In this document: piece by piece, positions 1 to 5,339 of the stretch | Layout of the letters: each line of letters starts with the position of its first letter | How positions within the stretch are numbered: position 1 is the stretch's first letter | Notes under the pieces: generated by a model | The model's database searches: none | Told to the model about the DNA's origin: nothing | What the model saw: the letters and a program-made list of their open reading frames with translations, nothing else | DNA from: Methylophilaceae bacterium | GTDB lineage: Bacteria; Pseudomonadota; Gammaproteobacteria; Burkholderiales; Methylophilaceae | Assembly: GCA_017880825.1 (NCBI GenBank) | Contig: JADGRN010000098.1 | Span: 1-6,017, forward strand | Length of the DNA stretch: 6,017 bases | Reading direction: 5' to 3' | Position numbers and translations under genes: made by a program

Positions 1-29
1 TATTGTTCGTCTTCGTTTACTGGCTATAA
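1..29 (+). CDS. coxC: C-terminal end of cytochrome c oxidase subunit III (partial)
   Basis: Only the last codons lie in the window. Reading from base 3 gives LFVFVYWL and then a TAA stop at 27-29. This resembles the very end of COX subunit III, whose last helix in the family ends in a pattern like L-[FY]-V-x-[IV]-Y-W just before the stop. The location fits, because a terminator-like hairpin follows 24 bases after the stop and every following gene serves the same oxidase. Subunit III is the seven-helix, cofactor-free core subunit of aa3 oxidase. Eight residues are very little evidence, so the call rests on both the motif and the context. It could be the tail of some other membrane protein. Confidence 0.5.
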
Positions 30-53
30 CCGTACTTTCTTGCCGGGTACACC

Positions 54-90
54 GCGTCGCAAGGCTCAGCCTTGTGGCGTTTGGTTTTGA
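54..90 (+). terminator. Candidate intrinsic terminator after the coxC-like end
   Basis: Bases 56-65 pair with 69-78 around a three-base TCA loop, giving a 10-bp stem. Its inner six pairs (CAAGGC/GCCTTG) are perfect, and the outer part includes two G-T wobbles. C55-G79 and G54-T80 can extend it. A T/G-rich tail (TTTGGTTTT) follows. It starts 24 bases after the stop at 29, the normal place for an operon-ending terminator. The tail is interrupted by G residues, so termination may be partial, with some read-through into the DUF2244-ctaG group. Confidence 0.5.
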
Positions 91-269
91 CTGATAGCAC
101 CGCTCCGGCGATTTCCTGCAGCACAGGTTCTGCCGCAATGCAATCGTGTGCTAGAGCCAGGTTTGTTTTCGACGGCATTTTGTGCTAGTTTTAAACCTAC
201 ATGTCGCTCGCCATAGTATCGGTGGGAAATACACCGTAGCGCTATATTCAGTCAGGCAGAGGGGCGGCG
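91..269. other. Intergenic region before the DUF2244-ctaG group
   Basis: No convincing gene is visible here on either strand. It contains two copies of TGTGCTAG (147-154 and 181-188, starts 34 bases apart). It also has promoter-like pieces: a TATATT -10 candidate at 243-248, a TAGTAT element at 214-219, and TGCTAGTTT resembling an extended -10 at 183-191. None has a convincing -35 partner, so the exact promoter is unresolved. A strong ribosome binding site (AGAGGGG, 258-264) closes the region, five bases before the ATG at 270. Confidence 0.4.
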
Positions 270-737
270 ATGGTAGCATCGGTTGCAGATTACAGAGTGA
301 TTGTAAAACCCAATTGCTCGCTGACTCGCTCAGGTAGGATTAGTGTTGTTTTACTGCTGGCGGTGGTTCCTCTGTGCGTTGCAATTGAGTTCGGCCTGGC
401 TGGTTTGTGGCCGGTATTTGTGTTTGCCGGTCTCGAGTTGTCGGCACTGGCATACGCTTTTTATCATATTGGCTGCCATGCGGAAGACTATGAAAGCATT
501 AGCATAGAGGGTGATCGCCTGGTGGTGGAAAAGCGCAATTATAAAGATACCAGTCAGATGGTTTTTCAGCGTTACTGGGCGCATGTTGTAGTGCGTGATA
601 CCCCGCGTGGTGAGCAGCGTTTGTGGCTGCGATCACACGGCAAAGAAGTGGAAGTTGGACATTACCTTAACAATCAGCAGCGCACGGCGCTGGCGCGACA
701 ATTACAAAAAAGGACTGGGGCAACCCTGTCTTTATAG
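270..737 (+). CDS. DUF2244 family membrane protein
   Basis: A 155-residue protein matching my recollection of the DUF2244 family, whose function is unknown. It has an N-terminal NCSL stretch (residues 15-18) and two closely spaced membrane helices at about 24-41 and 47-66. The second helix carries the family-typical FAGLEL segment (52-57). A cytoplasmic, beta-rich domain of about 90 residues follows, with many basic and aromatic residues. Length is normal for the family. The start is well supported by AGAGGGG five bases upstream of the ATG. The next gene's Shine-Dalgarno overlaps this stop codon, so the two are probably cotranscribed and translationally close. Members are often found beside cytochrome oxidase genes in proteobacteria, which suggests a link with oxidase assembly or stability, but no biochemical role can be read from the sequence. 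Confidence 0.85.
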   Translation: MVASVADYRVIVKPNCSLTRSGRISVVLLLAVVPLCVAIEFGLAGLWPVFVFAGLELSALAYAFYHIGCHAEDYESISIEGDRLVVEKRNYKDTSQMVFQRYWAHVVVRDTPRGEQRLWLRSHGKEVEVGHYLNNQQRTALARQLQKRTGATLSL

Positions 738-745
738 GAGTAACG

Positions 746-859
746 ATGAAGCAACAAGGCAATCAGCAAAAACGTCGTAACAGTCTGTGGATGGGCTGGG
801 TGATGGGCGTGTTGGTGGTGATTTGGTACGTGGTATCGATGTTTGTGGTGCAACATTGA
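746..859 (+). CDS. Small single-helix cytochrome oxidase assembly protein
   Basis: A 37-residue protein. Its basic, polar N-terminus (MKQQGNQQKRR) precedes one membrane helix at about residues 14-35, which ends in a short QH tail. The positive charges before the helix predict a cytoplasmic N-terminus. It has a strong Shine-Dalgarno (AGGAG, 736-740) five bases before the ATG, overlapping the stop of the DUF2244 gene. Its own TGA (857-859) overlaps the start of ctaG. Very short one-helix proteins directly before ctaG are common in betaproteobacterial oxidase clusters and are annotated as small oxidase assembly proteins. The precise role is unknown; a subunit-like or CtaG-partner function is an inference. 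The size, RBS and tight packing make a real gene very likely. Confidence 0.8.
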   Translation: MKQQGNQQKRRNSLWMGWVMGVLVVIWYVVSMFVVQH

Positions 860-1419
860 GCGTTAACGCGGAAAAGGCGGCATCAAACCAGCGTTTTGCG
901 TGGAAACTATCCTGGATAGTGCTCGCGGGATTATTGTTCGGCTTTGCGCTGGCACCTATATATAGCGTGGTGTGTAAGCTTACTGGCCTGAATGGCAAGA
1001 CGGACGCCAGCGCAGTGGTGTTGCAAAAACCGTTAACGATAGATGAATCGCGCTGGGTGACGGTGATCTTTACCGGCAACGTCATGCCGGGCTTGGGCTG
1101 GAGTTTCCATCCCACACAGCAAAGTGTACGAGTACATCCTGGCCAGATTACACTGGCAACCTATAGCGCAAAAAATATCACTGACCAGATGGTGACAGGG
1201 CAGGCGGTACCTAGCGTAGCACCGGAGCTGGCCTCGCTTTATTTCAAGAAGATTGAATGTTTTTGTTTCCGGCAACAGGGTCTGAAACCGGGAGAGAGCA
1301 AAGAAATGCCGCTCAGGTTTTATGTAAGTCCGGATTTGCCTAAGGACGTGCCCACTGTGACGTTGTCCTACGCGTTTTACAATATCAAGCCGACGGCTAC
1401 TCAGGTAACGGCGAACTAG
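856..1419 (+). CDS. ctaG: Cytochrome c oxidase copper chaperone CtaG/COX11
   Basis: COX11-type copper chaperone that delivers copper to the CuB site of oxidase subunit I from the periplasmic face. With the TTG start at 856 it has 187 residues, the usual family size. There is a short cytoplasmic N-terminus, one membrane helix (about 17-37) and an immunoglobulin-like periplasmic domain. Key residues are visible: the APIYSVVC segment with Cys40 just after the helix, the copper-binding KIECFCF motif with Cys135 and Cys137, and the C-terminal SYAFYNIKP segment (171-179). I chose the TTG because it overlaps the TGA of the upstream small gene (TTGA, 856-859), has GTGGTG five bases before it, and gives a normal N-terminus. 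An in-frame GTG at 787 would add 23 atypical, Gly-rich residues read across the small gene. Translation is probably coupled to the upstream gene. Confidence 0.95.
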   Translation: MSVNAEKAASNQRFAWKLSWIVLAGLLFGFALAPIYSVVCKLTGLNGKTDASAVVLQKPLTIDESRWVTVIFTGNVMPGLGWSFHPTQQSVRVHPGQITLATYSAKNITDQMVTGQAVPSVAPELASLYFKKIECFCFRQQGLKPGESKEMPLRFYVSPDLPKDVPTVTLSYAFYNIKPTATQVTAN

Positions 1420-1466
1420 CACAGGCCTCTGCGCTGATTGGAGCAGAGCAAAAGTAGGAGCAGGGC

Positions 1467-1498
1467 AAAAAGCGATGCCTGTTGGGCATCGCTTTTTT
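1467..1498. terminator. Bidirectional intrinsic terminator between ctaG and the DUF2909 gene
   Basis: A perfect 13-bp inverted repeat: 1467-1479 (A-tract then GCGATGCC) pairs with 1485-1497 (GGCATCGC then T-tract) around a TGTTG loop. A-runs on the left and T-runs on the right give a uridine tail in both directions, so it can end ctaG transcripts (48 bases after the ctaG stop) and the convergent DUF2909 transcript. The DUF2909 stop codon (1497-1499 on the minus strand) lies on the edge of the stem. Confidence 0.93.
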
Positions 1499-1700
1499 AT
1501 GGTTGTGGGTGGCCTATGATGCCAGTATAGAAGCCCAGTACGAGCAATAGGAACAGCGTCAGAGACAGGCCAACACGCCAGGTCAGCGCTTTTACGGTGC
1601 GTTCGCTGTCGTCATTGCCTTTGACCAGGTAGTACAAGGCGGAAAACAAGCTGCCTATGATAAGCAGCAGCATTAAGATGACGAGAATTTTAATCCACAT
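1497..1700 (-). CDS. DUF2909 twin-transmembrane protein
   Basis: A 67-residue protein made almost entirely of two membrane helices (about 4-25 and 41-62). They are joined by a charged loop, KGNDDSERTVKALTWR (27-42), typical of the DUF2909 twin-transmembrane family. The C-terminus is short and polar (GHPQP). The ATG at 1700 is preferred because GGAG sits six bases upstream on the minus strand. A GTG at 1712 would add four residues, but the GGAG would then overlap the start itself. The gene stands alone on the minus strand between ctaG and SURF1, with its own promoter and a shared terminator. This antisense placement inside oxidase assembly clusters is known in betaproteobacteria. The function is unknown; the location suggests a membrane role in oxidase biogenesis or its regulation. 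Confidence 0.85.
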   Translation of the reverse strand: MWIKILVILMLLLIIGSLFSALYYLVKGNDDSERTVKALTWRVGLSLTLFLLLVLGFYTGIIGHPQP

Positions 1701-1729
1701 GATGTGCTCCACACTGAATAACCTGACTA

Positions 1730-1758
1730 ATTATGCGGTGTGCATGCACAGATTGCAA
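1730..1758 (-). promoter_or_regulatory. Sigma70-type promoter of the DUF2909 gene with a palindromic spacer
   Basis: Read on the minus strand, the -35 is TTGCAA (1758-1753), the spacer is exactly 17 bases and the -10 is CATAAT (1735-1730, five of six consensus). Transcription would start near 1723, about 23 bases before the ATG at 1700. The spacer contains a perfect 12-bp palindrome, TGTGCATGCACA (1739-1750), and the -35 lies inside the 8-bp palindrome ATTGCAAT (1752-1759). The 12-bp palindrome is a possible operator. Confidence 0.65.
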
Positions 1759-1773
1759 TTGAAAGCTCCTAAT
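1745..1773 (+). promoter_or_regulatory. Weak candidate promoter for the SURF1-ctaB operon
   Basis: TGCACA (1745-1750, four of six to the -35 consensus) is followed after 17 bases by CCTAAT (1768-1773, four of six to the -10). It would fire divergently from the DUF2909 promoter and overlap its palindromes. A plus-strand promoter is expected here because the strong terminator at 1467-1498 isolates SURF1 from ctaG, but this match is only modest. Confidence 0.3.
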
Positions 1774-1793
1774 GAAATACAACAGAAAATGAA

Positions 1794-2537
1794 ATGCAAG
1801 ATGACAGGAATAGCAATCTGGTGAATTACACGTTCCGCCCAAGTTTATTGATGACGCTGGCAACCTTGGTTATGCTGGCGCTCTGTATTAAGTTGGGCCT
1901 GTGGCAATATAACAAGGCAGAGTCAAAACAAGCGCTACAGACGCAACTGAACAAGCGTCTTACTGAGCCACCAGTAGCGCTTCCGGAAAAAATTACAGAC
2001 CTGGAAGCATGGCGTTATCGACGCGTGAAGTTTGCAGGAATATACAACACAAGCTATCAGGTGTTACTGGATAACCAGGTGGAAAACACAGTTGCTGGCT
2101 ATCATGTACTGACTCCAATGCAGGTGGAAGGCAGCAGCAGTTATGTGCTGGTAGACAGAGGCTGGATTCCTGGGGCGGCAGATCGTAAGGTGCCGCTGGT
2201 CAGTGCGCCACAGGGGCGGCAGGAAGTTGGGGGAGATATCGGGCTTCCGTCAGCCAAGTTTTTTACCCTGGAAGCACCACCTTCTACTGATGGAAAATGG
2301 CAGCCAGTGTGGCAGAACATGGATATGCAGCGTTACGCCAAAGCGGTGCCGTTTGCAGTGCAGCCGTTCGTGGTGCGTCTGGCTCCGCAGAGCGCCGCGG
2401 GGGGGTTCGTCAGAAATTGGCCGCGACCGGCAGAAAACATCGGAATGCATATAGGCTACGCCTATCAGTGGTTCGGCTTTGCACTGACGCTGCTGGTTAT
2501 TTATATTGTGTTGAATGTTAAGAAAGTCGAGCGTTGA
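1794..2537 (+). CDS. SURF1 family cytochrome c oxidase biogenesis protein
   Basis: SURF1 (Shy1/Surf1) helps insert heme A into oxidase subunit I. The 247-residue protein has the family layout: one helix near each end (about 15-36 and 221-241) around a periplasmic domain. Recognisable signatures are GLWQYNKAESK (35-45) after the first helix, the WRYRRV segment (73-78), VDRGWIP (120-126) and the final HIGYAYQWFGFA (219-230) entering the second helix. Length is normal. The ATG at 1794 has no clear Shine-Dalgarno. An in-frame GTG at 1821 has AGGAA ten bases upstream and would still leave a family-like N-terminus (MNYTFRPSLL), so the start is uncertain by nine codons. It is the first gene of the plus-strand heme A operon, and the next ORF begins one base after its stop. 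Confidence 0.95.
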   Translation: MQDDRNSNLVNYTFRPSLLMTLATLVMLALCIKLGLWQYNKAESKQALQTQLNKRLTEPPVALPEKITDLEAWRYRRVKFAGIYNTSYQVLLDNQVENTVAGYHVLTPMQVEGSSSYVLVDRGWIPGAADRKVPLVSAPQGRQEVGGDIGLPSAKFFTLEAPPSTDGKWQPVWQNMDMQRYAKAVPFAVQPFVVRLAPQSAAGGFVRNWPRPAENIGMHIGYAYQWFGFALTLLVIYIVLNVKKVER

Positions 2538-2538
2538 G

Positions 2539-3156
2539 ATGACATCGGAGTTAAGCGGCACACAGATGCCACAAAATCAGGGCAATGGTAGAAAAATACT
2601 GCTCATTCTTGCTGTCATTTTCCTATTGCCATTTACTGTGGCAGCAACCTTACATTTATTGCAGCTAAAGCCAGGCGGCCGTAGCTATGGTGATTTGGTT
2701 AAGCCACCGCTGAGCTTGAAATTCCCCGTCTTACATGATGTTCATGGGAAGCCGTTTGGCGCAGCGCAGTGGCAGAAAAAATGGAGCATAGTGACCATAG
2801 ATACGGCGGGATGCGCCGAGACCTGCCAAGCGCAAGTATATATGCTAAGGCAGGTGCATACCTCGCTGGGTAAAGAGACTCATCGTGTACAGCGGGTGTT
2901 GTTAATGCCAGCCGAGATTAAAGGCGAAGTTTTTAATGATCTACAGAAAAAGTATCCAGATTTGATAATACTTGTTGGTGCAGATGCTGAAACTGTTAAA
3001 TTTGCTGGCGAGTTTAATGTAGCCGGCCAGCCGGCCGGACGTGTTTATTTGGTCGACCCATTAGGTAATCTGATGATGACCTACTCAGAAAATAAGGATC
3101 CGAAAGGGCTGCGCAAGGATTTGACGCAGCTGTTGAAGAATTCATGGGCAGGATAG
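2539..3156 (+). CDS. Membrane-anchored Sco-like/thioredoxin-like oxidase assembly protein
   Basis: A 205-residue protein with a cytoplasmic tail, one membrane helix (about 19-38) and a periplasmic domain of thioredoxin-like type. The strand WSIVTIDTAGC leads into a CAETC motif (Cys92, Cys96), the CxxxC spacing of Sco/SenC copper chaperones. RVYLVDPLGNLMMTY (168-182) resembles the late Sco strand ending in LVDPxG. In true Sco proteins a conserved copper-ligand His lies a few residues before that strand; here the stretch is VAGQPAG with no His. It may therefore act as a thiol-disulfide protein for CuA or CtaG cysteines and not as a copper carrier (inference). The ATG at 2539 is one base after the SURF1 stop. 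An in-frame ATG at 2515 would overlap SURF1. Neither has a strong Shine-Dalgarno, suggesting translational coupling. Homologous genes sit between SURF1 and ctaA in many betaproteobacteria. Confidence 0.82.
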   Translation: MTSELSGTQMPQNQGNGRKILLILAVIFLLPFTVAATLHLLQLKPGGRSYGDLVKPPLSLKFPVLHDVHGKPFGAAQWQKKWSIVTIDTAGCAETCQAQVYMLRQVHTSLGKETHRVQRVLLMPAEIKGEVFNDLQKKYPDLIILVGADAETVKFAGEFNVAGQPAGRVYLVDPLGNLMMTYSENKDPKGLRKDLTQLLKNSWAG

Positions 3157-3157
3157 C

Positions 3158-4153
3158 ATGCTTAATCGGTTGATTCTGGGGGCCGCATTGCTGGCGTTTT
3201 GTGTGGTGGTGCTGGGTGCCTATGTGCGCTTATCCGAAGCCGGATTGGGTTGCCCGGACTGGCCCGGCTGTTATGGGCATCTGACTGTGCCGCAAACTGA
3301 AACCGCCCTGCAGCACGCCGAGCAGGCTTTCCCCAGTAAACCCGTGGTAGCGCATAAGGCGTGGAAGGAAATGGTGCACCGCTATTTCGCCGGAATACTG
3401 GGGCTGCTGATATTGGCGATTTTTGTCATGGCGTGGCGCGGCAAACAGAAACCGGGCATTTCTCCGCTGTTGCCAAGTGGTTTGCTGTTGCTGGTAATTT
3501 TCCAGGCTATGCTCGGTATGTGGACGGTGACTTTGCTGCTCAAGCCAGCGCTTGTCACCTCGCATCTGTTGGGCGGCATGCTGACCTTGTCCTTGCTGGT
3601 ATGGCTGGCGCATCGGCGTTGGGGAAATTACTCCGCTCAATTTTTGCAATCAGAAAATTTGAAATTTTATATACGCGGCGCATTTGCGGTATTGCTGGCG
3701 CAGATATTTCTCGGTGGCTGGACCAGTTCAAATTATGCGGCGCTGGCGTGTACTGACTTCCCCGCCTGCCAGGGTGCATGGCTGCCGAATATGGACTTTG
3801 CCAGTGCCTTCCACTGGGTACGGGAGCTCGGCCAGAGCGCCGATGGCAGCCCTTTGCAGTTGTCTGCATTAACTGCGATCCAATGGACGCACCGACTGGG
3901 AGCTTTGGTCACCTTTTTATATCTGGGCTGGCTGGGTTTGCGTGTGTTGAGCCAACCGCATCTGGCACAGTTGGGGCTCATCATGCTGGTGCTCTTGATC
4001 GCCCAGATTTGCATGGGTATCGGCAACCTGCTGTTGCTACTTCCGCTTTGGCTGGCAGTGGGGCACAATGCTGGAGCCGCATTGTTGCTCATCACAATAG
4101 TGGTGCTGAACTCAAAAATAACAGGTGGACCAGAGACTAATAGGTTTACCTGA
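3158..4153 (+). CDS. ctaA: Heme A synthase (CtaA/COX15)
   Basis: Integral membrane enzyme that oxidises the C8 methyl group of heme O to the formyl group of heme A. The 331 residues form eight predicted helices, in two four-helix halves. The GAYVRLSEAGLGCPDWPGC segment (20-38) after helix 1 is diagnostic. The four heme-ligand histidines are visible: His74 in EMVHR, His136 in TSHLLGG, His245 in QWTHRLG and His303 in VGHNAGAA. Cysteine pairs occur in both outer loops: Cys32/Cys38 in the first half and Cys198/Cys204 (CTDFPAC) in the second. The conserved acid in EMVH is Glu71. The ATG at 3158 lies one base after the previous stop, with GGCAGGA about four bases upstream, so it belongs to the SURF1 operon. 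No key residue is missing. Confidence 0.97.
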   Translation: MLNRLILGAALLAFCVVVLGAYVRLSEAGLGCPDWPGCYGHLTVPQTETALQHAEQAFPSKPVVAHKAWKEMVHRYFAGILGLLILAIFVMAWRGKQKPGISPLLPSGLLLLVIFQAMLGMWTVTLLLKPALVTSHLLGGMLTLSLLVWLAHRRWGNYSAQFLQSENLKFYIRGAFAVLLAQIFLGGWTSSNYAALACTDFPACQGAWLPNMDFASAFHWVRELGQSADGSPLQLSALTAIQWTHRLGALVTFLYLGWLGLRVLSQPHLAQLGLIMLVLLIAQICMGIGNLLLLLPLWLAVGHNAGAALLLITIVVLNSKITGGPETNRFT

Positions 4154-4182
4154 CTGTCGTACAAGACTAGGGAGAGTGGTTT

Positions 4183-5088
4183 ATGAGTGGTGTTTCAGTG
4201 TTGAAACTGCAGCGTATTGGTATCAGTTTCCAAAACTTTTTCTTGCTGTGCAAGCCGAGAGTGACTGCATTAATCGTGTTTACCGCGATGATAGGCATGT
4301 TCCTGGCTACGCCGCATATCGTTCCTCTTGGCCTGTTGCTGGCCGCAACGGCAGGCATTGCCATGGCTTCCGGCGCTGCCGCAGCTTTTAATTGCCTGAT
4401 CGAGCAGAAGATTGATGCGGATATGGCACGCACACGTGGCCGTCCTCTGCCTACTGGGCAAGTAACTTCAATGCAGACCGGGGTATTTGCTACTGTGGTT
4501 GGCGGTACAGGGCTGGCCATACTGTATTTTTACGTTAATCCGCTGACCATGTGGCTTACTCTCGCCACCTTTGTCGGCTATGCCGTGATCTACACCGTAT
4601 TCCTCAAACCTGCCACGCCACTCAATATAGTGATTGGCGGTGCTTCCGGCGCCATGCCGCCAATACTGGGCTGGGCTGCGGTAAATAACGTAGTTTCGCC
4701 GGAATCCATGATACTTTTTCTCATCATATTTGCCTGGACGCCGCCGCACTTCTGGGCGCTGGCACTCTACCGCACCAAGGAATACGCCAAGGTTGGCATG
4801 CCGATGTTACCGGTCACGCATGGCGAGGAATTCACACGTTTGCATATCCTGCTGTACACCATCATTCTGGTCGCGGTGACCTTGATGCCTTACGCCATCC
4901 GCATGAGTGGCCTGATATATCTGGGCTCCGCGATCATACTGAATGCGGGCTTCATGGCTTACGCCATCGGCTTGTACCGCAAGTATTCCGATGAATTGGC
5001 CAGACGTACTTTCCGCTATTCGATTCTTTATCTGACGCTGCTGTTTGCGGCCCTATTGGTAGACCACTATCTGCCGATATTTGTTTAA
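4183..5088 (+). CDS. ctaB: Protoheme IX farnesyltransferase (heme O synthase, CtaB/COX10)
   Basis: UbiA-type membrane prenyltransferase that adds a farnesyl group from farnesyl diphosphate to protoheme, giving heme O, the substrate of the CtaA encoded just upstream. It has 301 residues, normal for the family, and about nine helices. The first polyprenyl-diphosphate/Mg-binding motif reads [20 protein letters not shown] (70-89), with Asn70, Glu74, Asp78, Asp80 and the Arg-rich end. WTPPHFW (185-191) and the [16 protein letters not shown] segment (196-211) form the second conserved region. LCKPRVTAL (22-30) is the usual N-terminal signature. The start has a clear Shine-Dalgarno (AGGGAGAG, 4169-4176) six bases before the ATG. 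The gap from ctaA is 29 bases, consistent with one operon. No convincing terminator follows in the 18 bases before the convergent tRNA gene. Confidence 0.97.
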   Translation: MSGVSVLKLQRIGISFQNFFLLCKPRVTALIVFTAMIGMFLATPHIVPLGLLLAATAGIAMASGAAAAFNCLIEQKIDADMARTRGRPLPTGQVTSMQTGVFATVVGGTGLAILYFYVNPLTMWLTLATFVGYAVIYTVFLKPATPLNIVIGGASGAMPPILGWAAVNNVVSPESMILFLIIFAWTPPHFWALALYRTKEYAKVGMPMLPVTHGEEFTRLHILLYTIILVAVTLMPYAIRMSGLIYLGSAIILNAGFMAYAIGLYRKYSDELARRTFRYSILYLTLLFAALLVDHYLPIFV

Positions 5089-5106
5089 TAAAGTAGGATT
5101 TACAAC

Positions 5107-5183
5107 TGGTGCGCCCGGCGCGATTCGAACGCGCGACCTTTGGCTTCGGAAACCAACACTCTATCCAGCTGAGCTACGGGCGC
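5107..5183 (-). tRNA. tRNA-Arg (anticodon CCG)
   Basis: The minus strand folds into a complete 77-base tRNA with the CCA end encoded (5109-5107). The acceptor stem GCGCCCG pairs fully with CGGGCGC. The D arm has GCTC/GAGT with a GG-containing loop. The anticodon arm TTGGT/GCCAA closes the loop TTCCGAA, whose middle three bases CCG lie at 5149-5147, so it reads CGG arginine codons. The T arm GCGCG/CGCGC carries the TTCGAAT loop. No mismatch suggests a pseudogene. It converges on ctaB, 18 bases away, and is divergent from the cytochrome gene. Confidence 0.97.
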
Positions 5184-5205
5184 AAGTGACAAACAACAGC
5201 GCCTG

Positions 5206-5214
5206 ATTGTAGCA
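5206..5214 (-). promoter_or_regulatory. Extended -10 promoter of tRNA-Arg
   Basis: On the minus strand TGC is directly followed by TACAAT (5211-5206, five of six to consensus), making an extended -10 element. No good -35 exists at the right distance. The predicted start near 5199 leaves a leader of about 16 bases before the tRNA 5' end at 5183. The GC-rich CAGGCGC stretch after the -10 resembles the discriminator of stringently controlled stable RNA promoters. Confidence 0.6.
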
Positions 5215-5243
5215 AAAGGCACGGCAAAGGCATAACAAAAGGC
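5213..5243. repeat. Three short direct repeats CAAA(A)GGC spaced about one helical turn
   Basis: CAAAAGGC occurs at 5213-5220, a seven-base version CAAAGGC at 5225-5231 and CAAAAGGC again at 5236-5243. The starts are 12 and 11 bases apart, close to one turn of DNA. They lie just upstream of the tRNA -10 (first copy overlapping the extended element) and upstream of the divergent cytochrome promoter. They could be a factor-binding or curved upstream element, or a chance run. Confidence 0.4.
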
Positions 5244-5298
5244 CGATTCCCATGCTTGCAGAGCTGGGGCGGTGCTTTTGTGGCTGGCGTATTCACCG

Positions 5299-5304
5299 TA
5301 TAAT
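5299..5304 (+). promoter_or_regulatory. Promoter -10 of the cytochrome c5 gene
   Basis: A perfect TATAAT lies at 5299-5304. The best -35 candidate is poor: TTGTGG at 5278-5283 with a 15-base spacer. A start near 5311 would leave a leader of about 29 bases, with the Shine-Dalgarno AGGAA (5326-5330) nine bases before the ATG at 5340. The weak -35 suggests an activator may be needed (inference). Confidence 0.55.
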
Positions 5305-5339
5305 CAGCAGCATTCGATTATGTTCAGGAATCTTTTGCC

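Noticed and set aside
17..178. Minus-strand 53-codon ORF with an ATG at 178
   Set aside because: No Shine-Dalgarno, no recognisable protein features, and it runs through the terminator-like hairpin and opposite the coxC-like end.
201..239. Twelve-codon plus-strand ORF that could be a leader peptide
   Set aside because: No ribosome binding site, no run of regulatory codons, and no alternative hairpins after it.
787..855. N-terminal extension of ctaG from a GTG at 787
   Set aside because: It overlaps the well-supported small gene in another frame and adds Gly-rich residues foreign to CtaG; the TTG at 856 fits better.
1420..1793. Loss of coxC between ctaG and DUF2909, its common betaproteobacterial place
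   Set aside because: The slot is empty, but the subunit III-like ending at 1-29 suggests relocation and not loss; no remnant of coxC is visible here.
2515..2538. Earlier ATG for the Sco-like gene at 2515
   Set aside because: It overlaps the end of SURF1 and has no Shine-Dalgarno; the ATG at 2539, one base after the SURF1 stop, is the simpler choice though not proven.
3230..4164. Several long open frames on the minus strand and in other plus frames across ctaA
   Set aside because: They are shadows of a highly conserved heme A synthase, lack ribosome sites and have no coherent protein character.
5089..5106. Terminator for ctaB or for tRNA-Arg in the 18-base convergent gap
   Set aside because: No hairpin with a T-run can be formed; both transcripts may end inside the opposing gene or by Rho.
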